A stretch of DNA of 20,263 bases, taken from positions 1 through 20,263 of the IMG/VR virus record IMGVR_UViG_3300028045_000138; one strand, written 5' to 3'. This document shows positions 12,671 to 20,068 of the stretch, piece after piece. Each line of letters starts with the position of its first letter. Positions within the stretch are counted from its first letter, which is position 1. The translations under genes and the position numbers were made by a program. The notes beneath the pieces were generated by a model, which saw nothing but the letters and a program-made list of their open reading frames with translations, ran no database searches and was not told the origin of the DNA. Source of the stretch: a virus.

Positions 12671-14207
12671 CGATTCTTAAATTATTAATTACACAATCGG
12701 TTGATAAAATAGTAGTAGCTACTGATACCGCATTTCTAAGCGCGCTTTTAGTAACTAGTAATGGATCAATGATCCCAGACTTAATCATATTTACTGATTT
12801 ACCAGTAACTACATTAAGGCCTATTCCTTTAGATTTAGGATCTTCAACATCTATTATACCGGCATTTTCTAGTATTGTCTTGTAAGGAGCTTTAATTGCC
12901 TCTAAGAGTACTGTTTCGCCTATAGACTTAGTCTTTGTATTTGATGCTGCATTTAACAGTGCAATACCACCGCCTGGAACTATACCTTCTTTTATAGCAG
13001 CTTTTGTTGCACAAATAGCATCCTCAACTCTATCTGTTTTTTCTTTTAATTCAATCTCAGAATTTGCACCAACTTTTACTATAGCTATTTTAGCAGAAAG
13101 CCTAGCTAATCTTTTTTCAAGCTTGATTACTTCATGAGGGCGCTTTGTTTTTGTTATTTGCTTTTTAATATCATCTATGATATTTAAAATTTCCTCATTA
13201 GATTCTTCGACTTGAAGTACTGTTTCTGTTTGAGATGTTACACTTTTTAAACAACTACCCAGATGCTCTACTTGGATCATATCCATATCATCACCTAAAT
13301 CCTCGTTGATTATTGTAGCACCTGTTAATAAAGATAAATCTTGCAGAACTTCTTGCTTACTTACTCCGTAAGTTGGAGCATTAATCACATTAACTTTTAT
13401 ATTACCTTTATTTTTATTCATAGCTAGAGCAGATAAAACACCTTGTTCTAAATCGCCTATAATAAGCAAAGGTTTATTGTTTTTTATTACGTACTCTAGT
13501 ATAGATTGTATTTGTCTTATTGTATCTACTGGTGACTCTATAAGTAGAACCAATGGATTATCTAACTCGGCTGACTTTGTTTGTTTGTTTGTTATAAAAT
13601 GAGAATTTGTTAATCCTTTTTCATATTGAACTCCATCTACAATTTCAACAACAGTCTCTCCATTGGCAGATGTTTCCATCATTACAACACCTGTATTATC
13701 AACAGCTCTAAAAGCGTCTGCTATTATCTTGCCAAGTTCAGGATCATTGTTTGTTGATATAGTTGCTATTTGATCTATCATAGTATTTTTAACTTTGACC
13801 GATATAGCCTCCAAGTAATCAATTACTTTTTCAGTGGCACTATTAATACCATCTTTTAATTCTCTTGAATTTTTTTTATCCGAAACTTTATATGCCTCCT
13901 GTAAAATAGCATGGGCAAGAACTGTAGCTGTAGTGGTACCATCACCTGCTTCTCGAACTGTTTTTCTAGCTGCTTCTTTTAAAAGCGTAGCACCCATGTT
14001 TTCTACCGGGTCCCGCAAGATTATTGAATCTGCTACTGTAACACCGTCTTTTGTTATAATAGGGTTTCCAGTATGATCCTCTAGCATTACACATTTACCG
14101 CTAGCTCCTAATGTTGAACTAACTGCGTTTGTTAGTTTTTCTATACCTTTGAACACATTAACCCTGGCTTCTTCTCCAAAGTTAAGGTTCTTAACGATTG
14201 CCTCCAT
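12654..14207 (-). CDS. groEL: Phage-encoded chaperonin GroEL
   Basis: A 517-residue protein, near the usual 540-550 but lacking the GGM-rich tail, ending 'LRIDESSR'. The ATP site is intact: 'ITKDGVTVAD' (51-60), 'GDGTTTATVLA' (88-98), 'RVEDAICATKAAIKEG' (D396 equivalent to catalytic D398), 'PGGG' (411-414) and 'GIIDPLLVTKSAL'. The apical domain is divergent. By motif alignment with E. coli, the substrate/GroES groove residues Y199, Y203, L234 and V264 appear as L, H, Q and N, while F204 and L237 are kept. Phage GroEL/GroES normally fold capsid protein. The pair is embedded in the structural block. It has a 71-nt A/T-rich leader and no Shine-Dalgarno. The assignment is certain at family level. 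Confidence 0.97.
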   Translation of the reverse strand: MEAIVKNLNFGEEARVNVFKGIEKLTNAVSSTLGASGKCVMLEDHTGNPIITKDGVTVADSIILRDPVENMGATLLKEAARKTVREAGDGTTTATVLAHAILQEAYKVSDKKNSRELKDGINSATEKVIDYLEAISVKVKNTMIDQIATISTNNDPELGKIIADAFRAVDNTGVVMMETSANGETVVEIVDGVQYEKGLTNSHFITNKQTKSAELDNPLVLLIESPVDTIRQIQSILEYVIKNNKPLLIIGDLEQGVLSALAMNKNKGNIKVNVINAPTYGVSKQEVLQDLSLLTGATIINEDLGDDMDMIQVEHLGSCLKSVTSQTETVLQVEESNEEILNIIDDIKKQITKTKRPHEVIKLEKRLARLSAKIAIVKVGANSEIELKEKTDRVEDAICATKAAIKEGIVPGGGIALLNAASNTKTKSIGETVLLEAIKAPYKTILENAGIIDVEDPKSKGIGLNVVTGKSVNMIKSGIIDPLLVTKSALRNAVSVATTILSTDCVINNLRIDESSR

Positions 14208-14278
14208 ACTTATATAATTTTATTTAATTTAATTTACATAAGTATTATTACTTGTTTTTAGTAATTTTTACCTATTAA

Positions 14279-14638
14279 TTACTCAACAGGTGGTACAGGC
14301 TCTCCAATAGTTAACGTAATACTTATAGGTGTAATCAAACTATCTATCTGAATTTTTATGCTTGCTTCAATGTTGTTAACTTTATCCACACCCATAGCGC
14401 TTTTTGTCCAAGCAACTACTTCGTCGTTAGTTAGATTTTCAAAAGGTATAAAGTTTGTTATTTCGCTTGTGTCTAAAGTTTGTGTTCCAATGTTAGTCAC
14501 AGAATAAGCATTTCCCTCTGAATCTACTTGATCTGAAGTACCTGTTGCAATCCAGTGCACGTTATACACTACATCTGTTTCACTATCTTGTTCTGGATAG
14601 CAATCCACTGTTCTGCAATTCCAATTATAAGTTATCAT
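14279..14638 (-). CDS. DUF7936-like phage protein
   Basis: A 119-residue protein: 'MITYNWNCRTVDCYPEQDSE', then 'TDVVYNVHWIATGTSD', then strands, then 'ENLTNDEVVAWTKSAMGVDK', 'VNNIEASIKIQIDSLITP' and a proline-rich end. The pattern of 'VV..VHW.xtGt', a later 'PFENLTxDEVVxW...AMGx' and 'IEASxxxQI' is what I remember as the DUF7936 family of cyanophage and marine-phage proteins. The role there is unknown; a head-tail or tail-adjacent virion protein is suspected. It lies between the repeat-fibre gene and groEL, 18 nt and 71 nt away. The first nine residues contain two cysteines closely spaced with position 13. Confidence 0.82.
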   Translation of the reverse strand: MITYNWNCRTVDCYPEQDSETDVVYNVHWIATGTSDQVDSEGNAYSVTNIGTQTLDTSEITNFIPFENLTNDEVVAWTKSAMGVDKVNNIEASIKIQIDSLITPISITLTIGEPVPPVE

Positions 14639-14656
14639 AATTTATTTATTTGTTTA

Positions 14657-16225
14657 TTACATATTTGTGTGACTAACTTTCTGCCAGCTACTTCCATTGT
14701 AGAAGCATAAAGTATTTAAAGTTGTATTATATACTGTAAGACCATTACCCGGTGAAGCTATAGCATTTACCTGAGTCGTAGTCAGTCTAGGTAGTAAAAC
14801 CCCTTTAGTAGTACTAGATATTTCTAATATGCTATTAAAAACTGGATTTGTAGTCCCAATACCTACGTTATCCCCGTTACTTCCATTTAATATTATATCC
14901 CCGTCTTGCTGTAGCTGTATTTCCGCACCTCCAGTTTGTTTTCTAGATATGTAAAAAGGCGAAAACGGATTGCTTCCTTGAAAGTGCATATTCACCTCAT
15001 CGTTGTTACCTCCGGATGTTGTTGTAAATTTCAAACCAGTAGTATTGTCAACAGAATCTGCTATGTGTAATTTACCTTCAGGGTTAGTAGTTCCGATTCC
15101 CACCTTACCGGTTGCATTGTTGACCCTCATGGTTTCATTACCGGTTGTTCCTAAAAACCTAAAAGTTTGATTATCAAATGCTTGTAGGAATCCCCCTGTG
15201 CTATCACTTCCAAGATAAGTGTCTGTACCGTCACTAACTTTAATATTACCTCGCACATCCAGTTTTTGCTGCGGATTAACCGTCCCAATCCCAACGTTGC
15301 CGTCTGCTTTTACTTCGAATAAAGTCCATGCTCCTCCATTACTTCTTAGTCTAAATACAGATGAATTATTATTTAAGAGGGATTGTCCAAAAAATATCTT
15401 TCCATCGCTTATTACATCTAGTTTATAAACAGGATTCCTTTCCCCTATCCCGACGTTACCTGCTCCTGTAACCGCAAATTTATAAGAACTAGCGCTAAAA
15501 AGTTCGAAAAGGGGACGAGTAGTACTGTCTGTTCTCACAAACAATCCACCACCATTTCCTACATTGTAGAATTGCGCGACTGCTTGTATATTATCATCTG
15601 ATACCACTGTTAATTTCTGCGGTGGAGTGGTATAGGTACCATTGATCCCAATCCCTACACTGCCGGTTGTGCCTTCAACAATTAATGCTTGTGGGTTTGT
15701 TACTGAGCCTAAACTTACATCTCTTGTAGAAGCTCCTCTTATATCTAGAGCGCCTCCTTGGTTTCTTATTGAACCAATATCCGTTGTACCGCTTCGCAAT
15801 AAAAACTCATTATTACTTCTAATTTGGCCGTTAACATCTAATTTAACTCCAGGGCTAGTCTTATTGATACCTACGTTACCGCCGTTTAAATATGAAGCAC
15901 CAGAAGAATTTAATTTAACCTTAACAGCAGCATTAAGAGCGTCATAAATCTCCATTGAAGCATTATTACCTGAACCAGAATTTATTCCTTGAACACGTAA
16001 TACACCATTCTGCGGTGCAAGTACTAATTCGTTATTAGTTGTTGTAATAAAGGATTGTCCAGAAACACTTCCGTCATTGAACATTTCAAGATAATCACCG
16101 CTAGTGTCATCATTGCTTCTTATTTTACCCTCAACATCTAATGGAACCGCAGGGCTTGTTCTGTTTGGACCGATTCCCACCTTATCGGCGAAATATGCGT
16201 TATTTAAAAATTGTATATTTGCCAT
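14657..16225 (-). CDS. Tail fibre/appendage protein with seven VGIG repeats
   Basis: A 522-residue protein. Seven 'VGIG..NP..KLDV.G'-type units occur near residues 16, 118, 190, 258, 311, 375 and 454, separated by beta-rich linkers of 53-102 residues; the clearest is 'GNVGIGTVNPQQKLDVRG'. The C-terminus 'STTKGVLLPRLTTTQVNAIA', then 'GNGLTVYNTTLN' and 'CFYNGSSWQKV' is a module seen repeatedly in Bacteroidota surface proteins and their phages. No peptidase S74 intramolecular chaperone is attached after it, unlike many VGIG fibres. The protein should be a long trimeric virion fibre that touches the host. It sits directly after another fibre gene. Repeats vary in length, so the modular fibre may evolve by duplication. 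Confidence 0.88.
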   Translation of the reverse strand: MANIQFLNNAYFADKVGIGPNRTSPAVPLDVEGKIRSNDDTSGDYLEMFNDGSVSGQSFITTTNNELVLAPQNGVLRVQGINSGSGNNASMEIYDALNAAVKVKLNSSGASYLNGGNVGINKTSPGVKLDVNGQIRSNNEFLLRSGTTDIGSIRNQGGALDIRGASTRDVSLGSVTNPQALIVEGTTGSVGIGINGTYTTPPQKLTVVSDDNIQAVAQFYNVGNGGGLFVRTDSTTRPLFELFSASSYKFAVTGAGNVGIGERNPVYKLDVISDGKIFFGQSLLNNNSSVFRLRSNGGAWTLFEVKADGNVGIGTVNPQQKLDVRGNIKVSDGTDTYLGSDSTGGFLQAFDNQTFRFLGTTGNETMRVNNATGKVGIGTTNPEGKLHIADSVDNTTGLKFTTTSGGNNDEVNMHFQGSNPFSPFYISRKQTGGAEIQLQQDGDIILNGSNGDNVGIGTTNPVFNSILEISSTTKGVLLPRLTTTQVNAIASPGNGLTVYNTTLNTLCFYNGSSWQKVSHTNM

Positions 16226-16245
16226 TTAATTGAATTTAATTATTA

Positions 16246-17934
16246 TTAACCTATTTTTTGCACTAAAATCGTAATGTTTGATGCTTCAACTGCTGATATT
16301 GTAGCTACACAAGTGTTAGTTGTTCTGGTAATGTCACAGAATACTGTGTCTCCAGAAGAGTCTATAGTTTGTACTATAGTATTTAAAGTTCCAAAATTAT
16401 GTGTTACTGTTCCGGACAAGTTACCCGCTGTAATAACACCTACTTTAGAAGTTATTGTGTTAACAACAGGGGCTAATTGAGCCATAGTTATTTTGTAGTT
16501 CTCACCGTCTGGATCGCTGTAAAAAGGTATTGTATAGTTAAAAGGTTCATCATCAGTAGCAGGGTTTCCAGTCAAGCCAGCAATGTTAAGACCCACTTGT
16601 GCTGTACCAGAGGAATAACTAACATCAATACCAAGTTTATCTCCAAAAGGAGACTCCTCTACGATAACAGCACCTTTTTGAGTAGCCGATGAATCAACAA
16701 CATCTAATGTAGCTGTACCACTTGTGTACGGCGCAGTTACTGTGTTACTTGAACCAGGAACCACATTACCTATTCCGACCGTTGAAGCGGTTGCAAGATC
16801 GACGTTATTTTGTACAGTTACCCAGTTTGCTAATGTAGTTGGAGCGTCTTGTTGCGCTATTAAGAAATCACCTACTTCAACAGCCTCTGTAAAGAAATTA
16901 CCAGCTACTGTTACAACATACGCCCAACCTTGTTTAATACTTGCGCTAGGACTAACATCAAGGTCAGGTGTGTTGGTAGCTGCGTTATATCCTCCTTGAA
17001 AAACTAAGTTACCAACTATATTTGAATCAACGTAGTTTTTAGTTGCTGCATCTTGATTAGCAGTTGGATCTGCTAGATTTACTATCTTAGCGGTGTTCAT
17101 GTCAAGATCCCCTGTGATACTTACGTCAGCATCAATAGAAACTTCGTCATTAAAGGTACTCATACCTTCTACGGTTAAATCACCTTGAAGCGTTATAGTA
17201 TCATCTAAGTTTACAGTTACCGTGTCAGTTGCTCCTACCACTGTAGTTATATTAGTACCACCCGCTACATCTAAGACATCGCCACTATTTATAGTTTGAT
17301 TAGCTCCTGAGTCACCTGTTAAAGTAAATGTATAAGATTCAGCAGAAGGCATTGTAACTGTTTTAAGATTTAAAGCAGTTACGTGACCTGTTGTATTAGT
17401 TGTTACAGAATCTACGGCTGTAAACGTACCTGCATAACCGGGAGAGCCAGATGATGTTGTATCTGTTCTAGATGTTAAATCGTGATTAACAATTGGTATT
17501 GGACCGGTTTGATTTGTTACATTTATATAAGTACCGGGTTGTACTTCAGTTATATCACCTGTAGTTACATCTAACCAATTACCGGCGCCATCTAAATACT
17601 TACCGACTGAACCACCTGCAGGTACATAACCTACGTTACTGCCACCATCATATTCAAAAACATTCACAGTTACATTTCCAGTTGCTAGGGTGTTTAGCGT
17701 TATGGCTTCACCTGTAGAAGCAGTTCCATCATTTGACGATAGAGTTTCAACTCCACTAGTTGCACCAACTTCTATCCAAGCGCCACCTGCGTATATTTTT
17801 AAAGCGTCATCTGCAGTGTTAAAGTATATTTGTCCTTCTACTCCGGTTCCTGGATCAACAGCTAGGTTTTGTATTGCTGCATTGTTTAATTGATTCTTAT
17901 TAAGATCAACCGTGTTTAAAAAATTTATTGCCAT
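16246..17934 (-). CDS. Tail fibre protein (T4-type fibre motif, shared C-terminal domain)
   Basis: A 562-residue, beta-rich protein. The N-terminus 'AINFLNTVDLNKNQLNNAAI' with 'GQIYFNTADDALKIYAGGAW' is a frequent phage fibre opening. The region about 278-304 has 'KIVNLADPTANQDAATKNYV', the T4 gp37-like 'DAATKxYVD' element, followed by 'GGYNAATNTPDLD...GDFLIAQQDAPT', another recurring fibre domain. The C-terminal 60 residues, including 'VTHNFGTLNTIVQTID', parallel the end of the 17942-18622 product ('VQHNLGKFPSVTVVD'). There are no enzyme motifs. It probably forms trimeric fibres used in host recognition. It is the second of four consecutive appendage genes (only 7 nt after the upstream gene), so they are likely parts of one assembly. 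Confidence 0.88.
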   Translation of the reverse strand: MAINFLNTVDLNKNQLNNAAIQNLAVDPGTGVEGQIYFNTADDALKIYAGGAWIEVGATSGVETLSSNDGTASTGEAITLNTLATGNVTVNVFEYDGGSNVGYVPAGGSVGKYLDGAGNWLDVTTGDITEVQPGTYINVTNQTGPIPIVNHDLTSRTDTTSSGSPGYAGTFTAVDSVTTNTTGHVTALNLKTVTMPSAESYTFTLTGDSGANQTINSGDVLDVAGGTNITTVVGATDTVTVNLDDTITLQGDLTVEGMSTFNDEVSIDADVSITGDLDMNTAKIVNLADPTANQDAATKNYVDSNIVGNLVFQGGYNAATNTPDLDVSPSASIKQGWAYVVTVAGNFFTEAVEVGDFLIAQQDAPTTLANWVTVQNNVDLATASTVGIGNVVPGSSNTVTAPYTSGTATLDVVDSSATQKGAVIVEESPFGDKLGIDVSYSSGTAQVGLNIAGLTGNPATDDEPFNYTIPFYSDPDGENYKITMAQLAPVVNTITSKVGVITAGNLSGTVTHNFGTLNTIVQTIDSSGDTVFCDITRTTNTCVATISAVEASNITILVQKIG

Positions 17935-17941
17935 AATTGTT

Positions 17942-18622
17942 TTAGTTTAAGTACGCTTTTCCCGCGAACTGTGCTGAATTTGTTATTGTTAAGTTATTGT
18001 TGTCTATATAGTCTATCTGACTTATTACTGTAGTGTTACCTGTGTCAACTACGGTAACCGATGGAAATTTTCCTAAATTGTGTTGTACGTTCCATACTAA
18101 TGAAGGAACAGTTTGTGTAAATGTAAATGTTTTATCAGTATCTTCTGATAACGTAAATGCTGCAAAGTCATAGTGTTTGTCTAAAACAAGATTACCATTA
18201 CCGCCTATATTAAGTAGATTAAGTGTATATACACCGCCTACTAGTCCAAATGAAACAATTTTAAAGTGCCCAAAATTATCTATATCGTTTTGTTCACTTA
18301 TTAGTATATTGTTACCAACTATGTATTCCATAAACGAAACGTAACTTTGTCCCGATGCATCTATGGGTGATAATTGCATAGTCGTAATACTATCTATAGG
18401 GCTACCGCCTGCTGGGCCTATAAACTCACCATTACCTAAAGGAGTTACAGAAAATTTAAATACCATTTGACCAGATATAGAAATCTTTCCTTTGATGTTT
18501 AAATACTTAGCTACAGCTTCTGCAGTAAACTGTTTTGTTTGCCTATTTACAGAATCTGTGCCGATCCAAGCATCCTTGTCGGTTATATTGGTATCAAATG
18601 GATATGCGTTAATTCTTGCCAT
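17942..18622 (-). CDS. Virion appendage protein with shared N-terminal anchor and C-terminal fibre domain
   Basis: A 226-residue protein. The N-terminus 'RINAYPFDTNITDKDAWIGT', then 'TKQFTAEAVAKYLN', has the same framework (YP...K..D..IG...T..FT...V) as the first 45 residues of the 18632-19096 product, suggesting a common attachment domain. The middle is beta-rich. The C-terminal 'VWNVQHNLGKFPSVTVVDTG' plus 'IDYIDNNNLTITNSAQFAGK' is a terminal fibre domain also present, more divergent, at the end of the 16246-17934 protein. It probably links or decorates the fibres at the baseplate. It has an 8-nt spacer to the next gene and no signal peptide or catalytic motif. Confidence 0.84.
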   Translation of the reverse strand: MARINAYPFDTNITDKDAWIGTDSVNRQTKQFTAEAVAKYLNIKGKISISGQMVFKFSVTPLGNGEFIGPAGGSPIDSITTMQLSPIDASGQSYVSFMEYIVGNNILISEQNDIDNFGHFKIVSFGLVGGVYTLNLLNIGGNGNLVLDKHYDFAAFTLSEDTDKTFTFTQTVPSLVWNVQHNLGKFPSVTVVDTGNTTVISQIDYIDNNNLTITNSAQFAGKAYLN

Positions 18623-18631
18623 ATCCTAAGC

Positions 18632-19096
18632 TTAATTATATATTCTTATTTCTAAAGAACCGTTTGTAAATTTATCGTCGCTGTTATGTGTTTCTAAGTT
18701 TATAATAGTGTTACTTACTCTTAACCATGCTACATCATGATTATTTTCTGCGGCACCCCCGTTTAAAAACACTATAGTTTTACCTGAAGTAAACAAACTT
18801 TCCGATGCAGTTATTCTATAGCTTCCACCTGATACTCTAGTGAATGCAAATGTTTTATTAGTTGTGTTGGCTAGCTCCGTAACTATAGGATCGTTTGTTC
18901 CTGTTTGACTTATTAAAGCTACGTATGATGTGTAACCTAAACTTGTACTACTTGCTAGATTAACTATTGAACCTACTGTAAAATTTCTAGTTGGATTACC
19001 AGTTACCTCAGCTACTCCAGCCACGTATGTTTCTGATCCTATTATTAAATCCTGTACTTTTGGTAGTATGTTAGGATAACTTGATATATCTGCCAT
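18632..19096 (-). CDS. Small virion appendage/adaptor protein
   Basis: A 154-residue protein whose first half 'ADISSYPNILPKVQDLIIGS' and 'NPTRNFTVGSIVNLA' mirrors the anchor domain of the next gene. The second half is a short beta-domain ending 'GSLEIRIYN'. The pattern fits a protein that carries the common anchor plus a small tip. It is the first of four appendage genes in transcription order, separated from the next by 9 nt. In marine phages such short anchor-plus-tip proteins are commonly annotated as virion structural proteins. The host-contact role is inferred. Confidence 0.8.
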   Translation of the reverse strand: MADISSYPNILPKVQDLIIGSETYVAGVAEVTGNPTRNFTVGSIVNLASSTSLGYTSYVALISQTGTNDPIVTELANTTNKTFAFTRVSGGSYRITASESLFTSGKTIVFLNGGAAENNHDVAWLRVSNTIINLETHNSDDKFTNGSLEIRIYN

Positions 19097-19110
19097 GTTT
19101 TGTTATTTAT

Positions 19111-19365
19111 TTATTGTTTATCGTTTTTTGTACCATCTCCAGAGTCTCCTCTGTTGTTTTTTATGGACATTCTTTTAGTTTCTCCAACCTTACCATCCAC
19201 ATGGTGTAAATCACTGTTAGATCGTTGCCCTATTCTTTGGTTCTCCGCCTTCTTAGCCTTCCTGTCTGCAGTTTTAGCAAATAAAACGTCTCTTCTAGCT
19301 TTTCTTCTAGCCGCCAGGGGACTTAATTTTTGTATTGGCCCTCCTTTTTTCTTTGGTTTTGCCAT
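19111..19365 (-). CDS. Small basic protein with SPL motif, first gene of the late block
   Basis: An 84-residue, very basic N-terminal half: 'MAKPKKKGGPIQKLSPLAAR', then 'RKARRDVLFAKTADRKAKKA'. The C-terminal half is polar, with 'SDLHHVDGKVGETKRMSIKN' and 'NNRGDSGDGTKND'. I recall near-identical openings and 'NNRGxxGxGTK' endings from marine phages without a known role. The 'LHHVDG...NNRG' order is faintly reminiscent of HNH nucleases but lacks the flanking zinc cysteines, so I do not call it one. It begins the leftward block, downstream of the candidate promoter at 19485-19492, and carries the SP-type motif of the other basic proteins. Confidence 0.8.
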   Translation of the reverse strand: MAKPKKKGGPIQKLSPLAARRKARRDVLFAKTADRKAKKAENQRIGQRSNSDLHHVDGKVGETKRMSIKNNRGDSGDGTKNDKQ

Positions 19366-19422
19366 AATTTTTTGTATACCTATATACTTACGTATATATT
19401 GTAGTTTTTACAATTATATAGT

Positions 19423-19467
19423 GTGACAATAGCCTGTTATTATTATATTATACTAGGCTAACGTCAC
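19423..19467. other. Large imperfect hairpin in the inferred leader of the late operon
   Basis: GTGAC (19423-19427) and TAGCCT (19430-19435) pair with AGGCTA (19455-19460) and GTCAC (19463-19467), with a 2x2 internal loop and a 19-nt A/T loop. On the plus strand it is followed by TGTTTTTA, terminator-like; on the minus strand no T-run follows. It lies between the candidate leftward promoter and the first late gene. It may block antisense or rightward readthrough, or act as a leader structure. Confidence 0.6.
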
Positions 19468-19484
19468 TGTTTTTAAAAGCATTG

Positions 19485-19492
19485 CAAATATA
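19485..19492 (-). promoter_or_regulatory. Candidate Bacteroidota-type -7 box for the leftward block
   Basis: The minus strand reads TATATTTG here, an exact match to the TAnnTTTG -7 element of Bacteroidota promoters. It would start transcription near 19479, giving a leader of about 115 nt before the start codon at 19365 that includes the hairpin. No TTTG -33 element is found at the usual distance, so this is a half-match in A/T-rich sequence. Confidence 0.4.
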
Positions 19493-19726
19493 GAGTGATG
19501 TTGTTGCATACTCATTTCACCTCAACAAGCCGTACGCCTTTTCAATTCTCAAAAACGCACCCCCCTAGCCTTTTTTTGAGCTTTTGTGCACGGTTTCAGC
19601 TTTTCCATACGTTTTACAGCACAGGTTCTGGCTTACTGTCCGGGCCACAGCTGTCTGGATCAGAGCTCAGGATCTCGTCCCGTGCGTTTGACCTCGTCTA
19701 CTCACAGCACTAACACGACAACCATA

Positions 19727-19743
19727 CGATAATACATATGAAT
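19727..19743 (+). promoter_or_regulatory. 17-nt motif, copy 1, ahead of rightward genes
   Basis: CGATAATACATATGAAT recurs with one change at 20052-20068. This copy ends 30 nt before the 28-codon gene. Both copies include an ATG that opens a tiny frame beginning Met-Asn-Leu. A shared rightward promoter or leader element is likely from its position, but no known consensus matches. Confidence 0.5.
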
Positions 19744-19773
19744 TTAACAATAACACTTTAATACTTATACCGA

Positions 19774-19860
19774 ATGAAACGATTAACAAACATTATCACG
19801 AAGATCAACAGCATCATGGCTGAATTAGGAACTGCTGCGGCACATGCAATCAGACACTAA
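19774..19860 (+). CDS. Tentative 28-residue peptide gene
   Basis: A rightward short frame from ATG 19774 to TAA 19860, reading 'MKRLTNIITKINSIMAELGT' then 'AAAHAIRH'. A basic start and an amphipathic helix are predicted. It is followed 4 nt later by the next rightward ATG, as in a compact operon, which is the main support. It is too short for statistical confidence, and no family is recognised. The 17-nt motif lies upstream. Confidence 0.42.
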   Translation: MKRLTNIITKINSIMAELGTAAAHAIRH

Positions 19861-19864
19861 GCTT

Positions 19865-20017
19865 ATGTATACGTCAAAGATCATAACCCGACCAGATGGA
19901 TCCACGTACGTTCATTGCTTCAAGAGCTGGACTGGATCAGATGACCAGGACCAGGATCTTACCAGGGAGCAGAAGCTTACAGCTGATCAGCTCAAGGACT
20001 GGAACACGACTGAGTAA
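19865..20017 (+). CDS. Small acidic protein of unknown function, GC-rich
   Basis: A 50-residue protein, 'MYTSKIITRPDGSTYVHCFK' then 'SWTGSDDQDQDLTREQKLTA' and 'DQLKDWNTTE'. The beta-hairpin-like start and acidic helical end could be a small regulator or host-takeover protein, but I recognise no family. Base composition is about 50% GC against 25-30% for most of the window, and six GATC sites fall in or at the edge of it, so it may have been acquired recently. It starts 4 nt after the previous small frame. It has no Shine-Dalgarno. Confidence 0.6.
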   Translation: MYTSKIITRPDGSTYVHCFKSWTGSDDQDQDLTREQKLTADQLKDWNTTE

Positions 20018-20051
20018 AGATCATATCTACAAACCTAATACGATAGGTATT

Positions 20052-20068
20052 CGATAATATATATGAAT
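20052..20068 (+). promoter_or_regulatory. 17-nt motif, copy 2, ahead of rightward genes
   Basis: CGATAATATATATGAAT, 16 of 17 identical to the copy at 19727-19743, ends 17 nt before the next start codon. A small inverted repeat AATAC/GTATT (20037-20051) and a second CGATA (20041-20045) precede it. It is a likely transcription or translation signal for the rightward genes. Confidence 0.5.

Larger units (their letters stand above)
19366..19773. other. Divergent intergenic control region
   Basis: This stretch of about 408 nt separates the leftward late block from the rightward genes. It has an A/T-rich left part (19366-19500) with a hairpin and a -7 box, and a GC-rich right part (19540-19720, up to 58% GC at 19621-19680) without a convincing gene. 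The right part holds the palindrome ACAGCTGT, a GAGCTC and two GATC sites. No tRNA is seen. A plus-strand open frame (19495-19713) lacks coding character. It could contain a replication origin or regulatory RNA; no defining iteron array was found. Confidence 0.7.

Noticed and set aside
14208-14278. Possible terminator between the DUF7936-like gene and groEL (ATTACT/AGTAAT)
   Set aside because: A 6-bp A/T-only stem whose T-run is on the antisense strand; likely just an A/T-rich leader.
19111-19365. HNH endonuclease based on LHHVDG...NNRG
   Set aside because: Only a partial resemblance; the surrounding conserved residues and zinc cysteines of HNH domains are absent.
19458-19520. Minus-strand 20-codon frame (MSMQQHHSIFAMLLKTVTLA) over the promoter and hairpin
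   Set aside because: It overlaps the candidate -7 box and the hairpin; too short and without support.
19495-19713. Plus-strand frame of 72 codons in the control region
   Set aside because: Ser/Phe/Leu-rich with no domain, no recurring leader and no partner gene; it looks like chance openness in GC-rich DNA.
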